DNA from: Chrysaora quinquecirrha
Taxonomy: Eukaryota; Cnidaria; Scyphozoa; Semaeostomeae; Pelagiidae
DNA: 64,000 nucleotides
Assembly: GCA_014526335.1 (NCBI GenBank)
Contig: JACTAT010000037.1
Location: 3,799,958 to 3,863,957, forward strand
Direction: 5' to 3'
Of this stretch, positions 22,637-32,665 are shown one piece after another. The position numbers and the translations under genes are program-made. A model generated the notes under the pieces. That model had not been told where the DNA came from and searched no databases. It saw only the letters and a program-made list of their open reading frames with translations. Each line of letters opens with the position of its first letter. Position 1 is the first letter of the stretch.

Positions 22637-22792
22637 AACGAACTAGTCTTCGCTTCAGGCCGAGTCTCCACACATGTTGCAATCACACGTGGGTGCAGGA
22701 CAGCGACACAGAATGGCCAGTCAGTCCGTGTGCAATACCTGGCCTGGCTAAGTCGCGTCGGTTGGAAAGAAGGACTGCAATTGCAAAAAGTG
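22637..22792 (-). promoter_or_regulatory. 5S-U2 spacer, U2 promoter region
   Basis: About 155 bp holding the 5S T5 terminator at its 5S end and the sequence immediately upstream of U2. It is conserved in all units that keep it (31199-31349, 38824-38974, 50132-50282, 63755-63906). It contains an E-box-like CACGTG near 22688. Confidence 0.55.
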
Positions 22793-22912
22793 AAGCCTAC
22801 AACACCAGGTGTTCCCAGGCGGTCACCCAGCCAGGTACTGACCTGGCCCGACCATGCTTGACTGCGGTGATGGGACGAGAACCGGTTTATTCATGGTGGT
22901 ATGGTCGTAGGC
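22793..22912 (-). rRNA. 5S ribosomal RNA
   Basis: 120 nt with intact ends and internal promoter. It differs from units 3-5 at three positions: CTGGCTGGGTG for CTGGATGGGTG, CCCATCA for CCGATCA, and an extra T in the GGTTTATTC loop side. It is possibly a degenerating copy. Confidence 0.93.
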
Positions 22913-23398
22913 GAAAGCTAGAGGGCCGAATGTGCATGACACTACAGGCTAGAAACGGGGAAGTGTGCACATGCAAGTTTTCAAGTTTCAAGTTTTCATT
23001 GTACATTCTCAGCTTAATTACAATATACTTATTCTATAAAATCATTTTATTTGATACAATTAATATAAGTATTACAATTTCATTTTATTTTTCACGAAGT
23101 TACTAATAGTATCAATACATAAAACAAGCTGAATGACACATGGAAATAACCCAGAGAGGGCTTTCGAGCCATGTGCCATTTTATGCGCGAATCTGATCAA
23201 TCTTGTTAAAAGCTATGCACAGGTAACATAACATATGAATACTTTTTCCAAATTTAAAGAATACAAAATTAATTAATTCTAAATTCCTAATATTATTGAT
23301 ATAAAATTAAGAGGTTCAAAACAAACAAACAAAACAAAAAGGGGGGAATGCTTTTCCGAACGTGTACTAAATAATTATGTCTAATGCCTATACAGGTT

Positions 23399-26300
23399 CT
23401 AGTAATTTGAAATCAAGAAATTCTTAAAGGCTCTGGAAAAGGATGATTTAGACGCTAATTGTCGAATATTTTGAGGAATAGAATTCCAAATATCAACACC
23501 AGCATTTGTGATAAAACGTTTACGATAGTTAGTTCTAAAATGCGATTTGAATAGTTTTCCTGACGTGGCATGCCTTGTTTTCACGTTGTGAACATCTTTG
23601 GCTCTTTTAAAGAGTTTCGAAAAAATGGTTTTCGAGCTATTTCTATCTAGATCATACATAAACTTAGCACATTCAAGTTTGTAACAATCTTCAAAGTCCA
23701 GAGTGTTTAGATATTTAAAGATGGGTTTACTATGCTCAGTTTTACTTTTAAAGGTTATTAATCGTACCGCTTTTTTTAGTTTTTTGTAAAGATGAACCAA
23801 GGGTAGTTTTGGATGCACTACCCCAATTTAATAGACCGTAAAGAATATTAGGAAGTACAAATGCATTATAAATGTTTAGCAGTACCCTTTGTGGCACAAA
23901 GTGTCTTACTTTACTTAGAATTCAAATCCCTTTAGAAATTTTAGTGTTCACACTCTGAATGTGAGACTTCCAACTTAAGTTTTTATCTATCAGAACACCT
24001 AGATATTTAGCATCATCAACTTCTTTTAATGATTCATTGTTTATTTTTAATACAATATTTCTATTTAGCTTCTTCTGTGAAGGATGCATTAGTAGCAAAG
24101 TAGACTTGCTTAGATTTAACGTTAGTTTATTTGCAATAAGCCAATCTGAGACATTTTCAAGTTCCTTACTCATTATATTTTCTAGTTTATTCACATCTTT
24201 ATCTGCATAAAAAATACTTGTGTCATCAGCGAAAAGGTGGAAGTTTAAACATTTAGAAGACAATGGAATGTCATTTATATAAAGTAGAAATAACAAGGGA
24301 CCAAGAACACTACCTTGTGGTACACCATATTTAATATTAAGATCCTCTGATAACTGTCCACTAATACTAACACGTTGCTTTCTATCACTGAGGTATGATT
24401 TGAACCACTCCAGTGCTATACCTCTAATGCCATAGTAATCAAGTTTTTTTATCAAAATTTTGTGGTCGACAGTATCAAAAGCTTTCGCAAAATCAAGAAA
24501 GATACAACATGATATTTGAACTTTCAATTGCATCTACTATTTTTGTAGCCATATCTAAAATCGCTTGTGAAGTTGATTTACCTTTTTGAAACCCAAATTG
24601 ATGTTCGTAAATTATATTGTTATCTTCTATAAACTTTATAAGTCTTTGGTACATGAGTTTTTCACAGATTTTATTTAAAAAAGGCAATAGTGAAATCGGT
24701 CTGTAGTTAGATACTTCATAAGGAGATTTCGATTTAAATATCGGAATTACTTTAGCATATTTTAAGAGTTTAGGATAATAACCAGAGCTAAATGAAGAGT
24801 TTATCAGGTTAGTTAGTGGGTTTAATATGTATTCAGAGCTTAATTTAATAAGTTTAGGGGGCAGATCATAAGAATCAGCTGCTTTAGTTTCTTCTATATT
24901 ATCGATCACAAATTTTACTTCATTTTGAGCAACTGGAGAAATAAAAAATGACTTTGATACTGGATTCTTTAAGTAATCTTCGAAGTCAACGGTTGTGTTT
25001 CCAAGCTTATCCACTAGATTACTTGCTATTTTTGTAAAATATCTGTTAAAGTAATTTGCAACCGTTTTATTATCGTTAATTATGTCATTATTAACTTTTA
25101 TCTCTATTTTGTTAGGATTTTGCTTTTAGATCTATTGATGATTTCATTTATGCCTTTCCAAATTTTTTGAGTTGTTTTAAAGCGTTCAAGTAGTTATTAT
25201 AATGATTACGTTTACTTTTACGAATAAGACGGTTCAGCATATCTCTGTAGTATTTATATCTTTGGTACCAGAAATTATCATTTGATTTAAGAAACTTTTT
25301 ATACAGTGTATTCTTTACTTTTATCGATTTTAGGATAGCGTTTGTAATCCATGGCTTACGATTGCGTTTCCTTTCATTTTTGAGAGTTTTTTCAGTGGGG
25401 CGTGCTTGTCAACTAAATTTAAATATTTATCATGAAAGAGAGTATATCTATCCTCAAGAGAGGATACTGAATTATTTACAAAACTAAAGTCAATTGACTT
25501 CAAATCATTTAAAAATTCAATTTGATTTAAACCTTTTATATTACGCTTAACAGCATCATCACTCATATTTCTGTCAATTTCTAGATCGAGTAAAGCAAAA
25601 TTAGGCATGTGATCCGACACTTTCGAAATAAGGTTACCACTGCTAATTTTAATATTTATCGAGTTTATATAGATATTATCAATTAACGTAGGGCGCTCAT
25701 TACCTACATATCTAGACGGTTGAAGAATTAGGGGCTGAAAAAAGTTAGAAAACATAATGCTAACCAGTTCTTCAGCTAATATGTGCTTGTCAAAGCGCAA
25801 GAGGTCGATGTTGAAATCCCCAGATATCAGAATAATTTTGTTTTCTTTACTGATTCTTTTTAATGTTGAATCCAAATAGCTTAAAAATTCTGCAGGATTT
25901 TTTCTTGGGTGATTATAAATCGCCGCTAAAACTATGTTTTTACCTTTTGAGTTTTCAATTTCAATCCAGAAAGCTTCAAACTCACACTCCTCATTCTTAA
26001 AAGTTCTATTTAGTTTAGTACGTTCAGTTACTTTTAAAGATTTAGAAACAAAGAAACCAGAACCACCACATTTAGTTTGGCTTTTTTGAGCAATATAACT
26101 ATGAAAACCAGGGATAGCTAAGTTATCAAAAAGATCTTTATTTGAATCAGTATGCCATGTTTCGGTTACAGCTATGGCATCAAAATTATGATCTAGCTCA
26201 TTACACAACAATTCAAGAGAATCTTTATTTTTTTGCAAGGATTGAATGTTTGTATGCAATAAACTAAACCTATTTCTATCTTTTGATTTCGAGCTCTTTG

Positions 26301-27025
26301 AAAGTTTATGAAAATTATGACTAGTAAAGTAGTCAAAATCGGTATGAAATTGTGCATAGTTATCGATATCATTATCAAAGAGATGGTCATGTTCTTTTAA
26401 ATCTAGTTTATTTAGTTTTAGTGAATCAAACAGGCGGTAGTCCTCTAGTTTTAAATCATTTCCTTTACAACGACAGTTTAAATTAGAATTAAAGCTTAGC
26501 GACGTTAACTCTTGATCCTCAATATCACTAAAAGGAAACTTAGCACGCCAGCATGTCAAGCAACACCATTGGTTTAAAATGCTACTTGTATCCGTTGATT
26601 CCCAGATCTGAAGTTCCGAGCATTTTCGATGAATCAGATGTTTACAATCTATACAGGGAGTGGCTTTTCTAACGTCACGAACAGCTTTATTACATACATT
26701 ACATTTCCTGACAAAACCATTTTTTGCTGACGTAACTGCCTGGAGTAATTTTTCACACTTTTTTGTTTGAATAGCTATTGTATTACGAAATTGGTTTTCG
26801 TTAAGGGATTGAAAAGGCAAAGCTTCGTTTAAGCATGATTTACAAAACCAGATCGAGCTCAAGTTTTCGGCTAAGTAATCAAATCCAACCGGATCAATTA
26901 ACGAACATCTAAAATCATACCAACTGTCACACTTATCGCAACAGATTGATTTTTGGTTATCAAATACCCTCTTTAAACATTTGGGGCATTTGAAAGTTTT
27001 TTCTATCGTTTCGCCAGGGCTAGGC
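23399..27025 (-). pseudogene. LINE-B ORF2 (PHD finger-endonuclease-RT), frameshifted
   Basis: The N-terminal region (about 27020-26600) has a PHD-like finger (CPKCLKRVF, CCDKCDSWYDFRC, WFCKSC) and a second Cys/His cluster (CNVCNKAV, CIDCKHLIHRKC, WCCLTC). The endonuclease follows (LLHTNIQSL, VTETWH, AAIYNHPRK, SGDFNIDLL, SDHMP). RT motifs: YRPISLLPFLNKI, FGFQKGKST, FLDFAKAFDTVDH, GVPQGSVLGPLLFLLYIND, LFADDTS and KYLGVLID. Breaks lie near 25380, 25110-25150, 24500-24530 and 23820-23920. No clear ATG precedes the first finger, since a stop lies just upstream. Confidence 0.82.
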
Positions 27026-27114
27026 TATTAAATTTAATATAGAAAGACTTAAAACTGTATTTTAACGATACAGAAACTATAATACTAAAGAGTTTTAATA
27101 TGTCGATATTAATT

Positions 27115-27942
27115 TTAAATTATTTTTTCTTCAAGTTCGTCCACATTAGAAATTTTTGCTGTTGCCGTATGCTCACCTTTCTTAGCAAAGCTGACACCAT
27201 TTTTTGTCCAAAAATACTTCCAACCATGCTCTTCACACTTGAGACGAACTAGGCGAAACAGATCTCTATTCATCCTAGTTAGAGACTCGTTAATAAAAAT
27301 CTTACCGCTCATCTTTGACTGATCTTCTGTCAATTTGAGAGACCCAGCTGTTTTCCCTTTTAGATTTTTTCTCTTCGCCATCATATCTTCTTTACTTTTC
27401 CTATTTATGAATTTGGCAATTATAATGGGGTCACCTTTCGATTTCTTTACCCTATGGCAAGCCGAGATATCCTTTCCTTCTAACACCACACCAATTTCCT
27501 TCGCAATGGCTATGGTTATTTCTTCAGGGTTTTCACAATCTATTGGGGGAACGCCACTAATTTCAATGCATTCACGTCACCCATACTGCTCCAAATCGTT
27601 CAACGCATTCTTCTGTTTCTCATAATCAATTCGAAGAGTTTTAATTTCGTTTTTTAGTTCTATGTTTTCCTCTGAAAGCAGGCTTTGACTTTTTAGAAGA
27701 TTATCGGCTGTCTTTCTCTGAGACTCATATTGATTGGAAATGAAGTTAGCACACTTCTCAACATCTTCGACTCTTTTATCCAGGACTTTGATTTTTTCTA
27801 ATATTTCCACGTTTATATTGTCTATTTTAGACTCAAGCATGTCCAGTCTTTTGTTTAGGTTCTCTTCTTGCCTTTCTAGCATCACCACTATCTTTTCCAT
27901 ATTTGTGCTGTCAGAATCCGTCCTTTTCGAAGCCATTCTCAA
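27115..27942 (-). pseudogene. LINE-B ORF1 (coiled-coil RNA-binding protein), one frameshift
   Basis: Two frames: 27577-27942 starts near MASKRTDSD and forms a long heptad-rich coiled coil (LERQEENLNKRLDMLESKIDN). 27115-27489 carries the basic RNA-binding region (ACHRVKKSKGDPIIIAKF, RKSKEDMMAKRKNLKGK) and C-terminal domain. This is the layout of CR1/L2/Tx1-type ORF1 proteins that trimerise and bind RNA. The frameshift is near 27550-27580. An untranslated leader of about 200 bp precedes it. Confidence 0.75.
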
Positions 27943-29088
27943 CGTTTGATATTCAAAAATTTTATTTTAAAAAATGGAAATAAGGCACTTTTTATTACTA
28001 AAATTAAGATAGCATTCCAAAAAGTAATATAAAACAAAAGAAAAAATGAAAAGTAAATTATAAACATAAGGCATTTAGTGAATTTCAACTCTTTAACGAG
28101 AGCGAGCAAATTCACGTCCGCACGCCAGATCGACATGCGTAAAACCAATATGTACGTATACTGTTGGATGCATACGAAGTGGGTTGATGGGGGTAGATCT
28201 TGGTGGGTGTGCAGTGCTGCTGAGAAGGTGTGGTGAGCACTCTGGCCAGTTGGAACAGCGGGCGTGGCATTCGTGGAAGCCCAGCTTGCTCTTTAATAGT
28301 GTTGCAAAGGATGGGCTTCCGGTTGCGGCTGTGCGAATGTGGTAAATGTTGGTGCATCTTCCGGCATCTGGAGCGGAGGATGTGGAAAACGGCAAACGGT
28401 CGGCAACTTGCACACTCTTTGTAGAGTAAGGGAATTTTTGTGTCGAGATTTTTCCATTTAACACAACATATTTACATTTTAAAATAATTTAATTAAATAA
28501 GGTTTCAAATTGTTCATATCAATGTTCATGTATTTGATTTTTGCTTATTTTCATGGTGTAGCAAGTGTCTTTATTTCTAATTGTCCAAATTAAATTAAAT
28601 TATTCTTAACAACAACTAACATATTTGAAAAATTTTAATTAACATATGACAACTACAACTAATTTAATGAATTTTCTACTTAATGCCTATGATAAACTAA
28701 TTAAGGAAACTACAACTAACTAATTTAAGAAACTTATGACTAAAACAACAACTTCAGAACTATAAGAAAATTACAACTAATAAAATTAATAACTTACTTA
28801 ACTACAATTTATTACCAAATATACTAAACCTAAACAAACCCAATACTACCAAATTCTAATGTTAAAAGCAAATGAATAAACTACAACTAATTAAATACTT
28901 ATTAAACTACAATCGAAATTCCTTAATTCTAAGTTAAAAAATTCAAACGTTGAAACAAATATATAAACAATTTAATAAACGCAATAATAATTCATAAAAT
29001 CTGGGGAAGTAAAAGGAAAGACGGAAAAGAGAAGCAAAAAAAAAGGAGAGAAAAAACAGAAATCGGGGAAATGGAAACGAGGCAAGTC

Positions 29089-29411
29089 TCATGGGATGTT
29101 GATTTTGAGTTTTCGATCATAAAGGGAAGCAAGGACGCCATTTTGACACCATTTTTGTTCAAAAAGATTGAGAGTTTCAACATCTTGTGAAGCAATGAAA
29201 TGTGTTCTTCTTTGAGTTTGGCAATAACCTTGAAGATGAATCTGTTTTTCAAGTCATCTCTTTTGTTGTCAAAAATTATTTCATTTCTTGTTTTCCAAAT
29301 GACTGAAAATGCTGCATCTCGTAAAAAGTTTTCTACAGGTAAATCGGGTTTGAATTCGTAAAAACCAAGTATGACAAACTTACAAATGTTGTTTAGATTA
29401 AGGGAAGGGTT
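29089..29411 (-). pseudogene. U1-LINE 2 ORF2 C-terminal remnant
   Basis: Encodes only NPSLNLNNICKFVILGFYEF through FSVIWKTRNEIIFDNK; the stop codon is at 29089-29091. A 2-bp insertion near 29203 (ATGTGTTC for ATGTTC) shifts the frame. It fuses at 29411/29412 to ORF1 sequence. Confidence 0.85.
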
Positions 29412-30620
29412 GATCAAACTGTGTTACGTCCTCGTCCTGTGCGTCAGAGTTATTGTCATCCTGTTGTTGTTGTTGTGGTTGCGTTGGCAAGGGCCTAAGC
29501 CTATACTTAGGCCCTGCTGGTCTGTTCTGTTGGTCTGTGTCTGTCTCGCTGTCACTGGGTTGTTGTTGTTGCTGTTCTGTTCGTAAGGGCCTAAGCCTCT
29601 TAGGCAGTGGCCTGTCCAAGTCACTGTCATAGTTGGAGAGTATAACTGTGTCGCGATCGCCATTGTCACTGTTGTTGTCACTGTTGTTGTCACTGTTCAT
29701 GTCACTGTCAGAGGTTTGTTGCCGTACTGTATTGTGTGTTGTGTATCTGTCACCGTTTAGTCGTATGTCACAGTCAACGTAGTTGTGTCCGTCGTCCCCA
29801 CATTAGAAGCAGAGCTTCAGACCCCTGAGATTGCAATTGATGGTTAGATGGAATGTTGAATTGCAATGCATGCAGATTGGTTGACGTCCTCGGTAAGAAA
29901 TCAAGATTTTGTGGCCTGAGATGACAATGAATGGGGGAAGTGGATTTTCTGGGTTGGGATAAATGGTGCAGAGACGTTTGCCGGTGGAGATGGACGGAAA
30001 TTCTGGATATTTTGGTGCCATATGTTGAGTATTTTGCCATGAGGTTGGAGTTCTTCATAAATTTGTGAATTGGAGATGTCTGGTGTGGCAAATGGAATGG
30101 TAATGAGGGTTGGTCTGGAACGAATTGGTGTGATGGGAAGTGGATGTTCTGGTTGTGATGGTAGGAATATGGATTTTGAGAGGAGGACGTCAACCAATGA
30201 TGAATGTGAAAGTATGGCGTTCCAGTTCTGATAAACTGGTTTTGATGGCATTCTCTGCAGATGCGTAATGGCTGTTGGATTGTTGAGTGATTTGTGTAGA
30301 GTTGTGATAATTTCTGAATGCGAAGTGGAGGACTTGGTGAAAAATTTTATCCCACAATGGGCAATTGAAACATAATTATTTCTTCTGTTTTTTACTTTTA
30401 ATTTATCGGCAAAAGTACTAACTTGAGATGTTGTACCAGAGATTTGAGACATATTTTCGTCGTCTTCTTGTGGATGCGATGTTTCTTTGTGCGCGTGCGC
30501 ACCATCTGATGTAAGCTGAGTCTGCGCATCTGAATTTTCTTCTACCAAAGTCACCCAGTCTGTCGAAGTTTCCATTGGATCTTTTTCTTTGGCCACGGCA
30601 CTATTACCTGACGGGTCCAT
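29412..30620 (-). pseudogene. U1-LINE 2 ORF1, frameshifted and truncated
   Basis: Starts MDPSGNSAV at 30620. The frame shifts near 30020 (one T lost next to GGTGCCATATG). A stop replaces the Tyr of LCFYC in the second knuckle near 29803. Then CGDDGHNYVDC, the acidic stretch, Gln runs and GPKYRLRP follow. It ends within AQDEDVTQFD at the deletion junction, so the Ser/Thr/Pro tail is absent. Confidence 0.8.
29491..29514 (-). other. coding-region hairpin, U1-LINE 2 ORF1
   Basis: Perfect 9-bp arms GGGCCTAAG/CTTAGGCCC with a 6-nt loop, encoding GPKYRLRP. Confidence 0.6.
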
Positions 30621-30630
30621 GCTGAGACAC

Positions 30631-30652
30631 TTCTTCCCCTTCAGGTAAGTAT
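30631..30652 (-). ncRNA. U1 snRNA 5' portion (22 nt), split by U1-LINE 2
   Basis: Sense ATACTTACCTGAAGGGG, with A for C at position 13 relative to the other copies, then GAAGAA and the LINE. The matching 3' portion was deleted at 28448. Confidence 0.9.
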
Positions 30653-31012
30653 GCAGGATTTTTCTAGCAGAGGGAGCGTCGTTCAGAAACTTCTCGTTTC
30701 AAATGTGGTACATTGGCAACAGACCACAAGTGAAAGGCTGGCACTTCCATTCCGTTGAGATCGGCAAAGGATGAGAACAGATTTGGTAAGACTCGTTGCG
30801 GTTGGAACTTTCAGCACCAATGCTATGCGATGGTGAAAGGTGGAATTAATAAGGCAAAAGAAATGCTGTTTCCTTTATAACAATTGATGATGTTGATGCA
30901 ATGCAATGTGAGAGAAGGATGGCTAAGACATCCGCAAGACGATGACGACAGAAGGAGATGTGAGGATGAAGAAGGTTTTTCTGCGTTGCTTGTTTTACAC
31001 TTCAAGATGAGG

Positions 31013-31198
31013 GGGTGGGCCATCCATGGCGGCACTGCAATACCAGGACAACCTGTGTCCGGGTTGAAGCAAGCTTCAGACCCACGGACCAATTCCAAAA
31101 ATCAGTTTAATATTTGAGCACCCTTGGGTGCATATCAGATATTAAGCTGATAAGAACAGATACTACACTTGATCTTAGCCAAAAGGCCGAGAAGCGAT
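31013..31198 (-). ncRNA. U2 snRNA
   Basis: 186 nt, standard U2 with GTAGTA branch-point recognition and Sm site ATTTTTGG. One difference from unit 4 near the 3' stem (CAACCCGG for CACCCCGG). Likely transcribable. Confidence 0.95.
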
Positions 31199-31349
31199 AA
31201 CGAACTAGTCTTCGCTTCAGGCCGCGTCTCCACACGTGTTGCAATCACACGTGGGTGCAGGACAGCCACACGGAATTGCCAGTCCGTGTGCAATACCTGG
31301 CTGGCTACGCTATGTCGGTTGAAAAGAAGGACTGCAATTGCAAAAAGTG

Positions 31350-31469
31350 AAGCCTACAACACCAGGTGTTCCCAGGCGGTCACCCATCCAGGTACTGACC
31401 TGGCCCGACCATGCTTGACTGCGGTGATCGGACGAGAACCGGTATATTCATGGTGGTATGGTCGTAGGC
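31350..31469 (-). rRNA. 5S ribosomal RNA
   Basis: 120 nt, identical by eye to the copies in units 4 and 5, with internal control region and downstream T5 terminator (31342-31346). Best candidate here for a working 5S gene. Confidence 0.96.
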
Positions 31470-31902
31470 GAAAGCTAGAGGGCCGAATGTGCATGAAACT
31501 ACAGGCTAGAGAGGCAGAAGTGTGCACATGCACATGTACGTATACGGCTGTATGCGTACGAAGTGGGTTGATGGAGGTAGATCTTCGTGGGAGTGCAGTG
31601 CTGCTGAGAAGGTGTGGTGAGTACCCTGGCCAGTTGGAACAGTGGGCGTGGCATTCGTGGAAGCCCAGCTTGCTCTTAAAAGTGTTGCGAAGGATGGGCA
31701 TCCGGTTGCGGCTGTACGAATGTGGTAAAGGTTGGTGCATCTTCCGGCATCTGGAGCGAAAGATGTGGAAAACGGCAAACGGTCGGTAACTTGCACACTC
31801 TTTGTAGAGTAGGGAAATTTTTGTGCCGAGAGATGCCTGGTATCTGGCAAGTGGTGGTGGTGTGCTGACATGTATGCAAAATTTGACATTAGTACTATTG
31901 GA

Positions 31903-31903
31903 A

Positions 31904-31939
<36 letters not shown>

Positions 31940-32040
31940 ATTGTACGGTCGAGTTACCAATGTTTGCGGTAATCGCAGGGGTCAGCCAAACCGAACTGCA
32001 ATGGAAAGGCCTCGCCCTGAAAGAATCTCCTTGTTAATCA
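31903..32040 (-). ncRNA. U1 snRNA 3' portion (138 nt), split by U1-LINE 3
   Basis: Same span as other units. It has TGATTAAC instead of TGATCAAC in loop I and a CTTTCAGGG variant downstream. The remainder of this U1 is at 38256-38277. Confidence 0.92.
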
Positions 32041-32665
32041 TTTTTTTTTTTTTTGAGCTAGGAACATGCCTACGCTCGTTTAATTTTTCAATTTAACTCA
32101 ACATATTTACAGGTTAAAATAATTTAATTAAATAAGTTATGAAATGGTTCATTTAAAATATAATGTTCATTGAAAAGTGTTCATGGTAGATAATTATTGT
32201 TAAATTGTCCATTTTAATCTCAAATGCAAACTTAACTAAATTATTTTAAACTACAACTAACTATTCTAATTAACTTAACACTACAACAACAACAAACTAT
32301 AACTACAACTAATTTAATAAATTACATACTAATTAAAGAAACTACAACTAATGAAATTAATAACTTACTTAACTAAAATTGAAATTACCTAATTAAACTA
32401 AACCTAAACAAACCCAATACTATAAAATTCTAATGTTAAAACCAAATTAATAAACTACAACTAATTAAATACTTATAAAACTACAATCGAAATTCTCTAA
32501 TTCTAAGTTAAAAAAATTCAAACGTTGAAATAAATAAATAAACAATTTAATAAACGCAATATTAATTCATAAAATCTACAGAAATAAAAGGAAAGACGGA
32601 AAAGTAAAGCAAGAAAAAAAGGAGAGGAAAAAACCGAAATCGGGGAAATGGAAACGAGGCAAGTC

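Larger units (their letters stand above)
22976..28149 (-). mobile_element. LINE-B: PHD-finger CR1/L2-like non-LTR retrotransposon
   Basis: Inserted in the U1-5S spacer between ...GCACATGCA and ATGTACGTATAC, which are adjacent (one base apart) in other units. Its 3' end, in sense, is a short tandem repeat of the ACTTGAAA kind rather than a poly(A), as in CR1/L2 elements. About 5.2 kb long. It carries a coiled-coil ORF1 and an ORF2 with PHD/zinc finger, endonuclease and RT. Several frameshifts make it inactive. Confidence 0.85.
22075..28448 (-). repeat. 5S-U2-U1 array unit 2, with LINE-B in its spacer and U1 3' part deleted
   Basis: Order on plus coordinates: U1 5' part, U1-U2 spacer, U2, 5S, spacer broken at 22975 by LINE-B and resumed at 28150. 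The unit ends abruptly at about 28448, within the spacer. The U1 3' portion and the LINE hairpin and A-run are absent. Confidence 0.88.
28449..30630 (-). mobile_element. U1-LINE 2: internally deleted copy, 2.2 kb
   Basis: The 5' end joins U1 nt 22 at 30631 as in other copies. ORF1 runs to about 29412, where it jumps directly to the last about 105 codons of ORF2. All of the endonuclease and RT is gone. At the 3' side the last part of the 3'UTR, terminal hairpin, A-run, U1 3' part and some spacer are deleted. Confidence 0.88.
30631..32040 (-). repeat. 5S-U2-U1 array unit 3 (1,410 bp)
   Basis: Holds, in sense, U1 3' part, spacer, 5S, spacer, U2, spacer and U1 5' part, bounded by LINE copies 3 and 2. 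Same length as unit 4. Its spacer next to 5S carries gagaggcagaag, the subtype shared with units 4 and 5. Confidence 0.93.

Noticed and set aside
22607..22861. ORFs across U2, 5S and spacers (for example 31169-31789, 38794-39414, 50102-50722)
   Set aside because: They read through structural RNA genes and promoters; recurring peptides reflect conserved RNA sequence, not protein coding.
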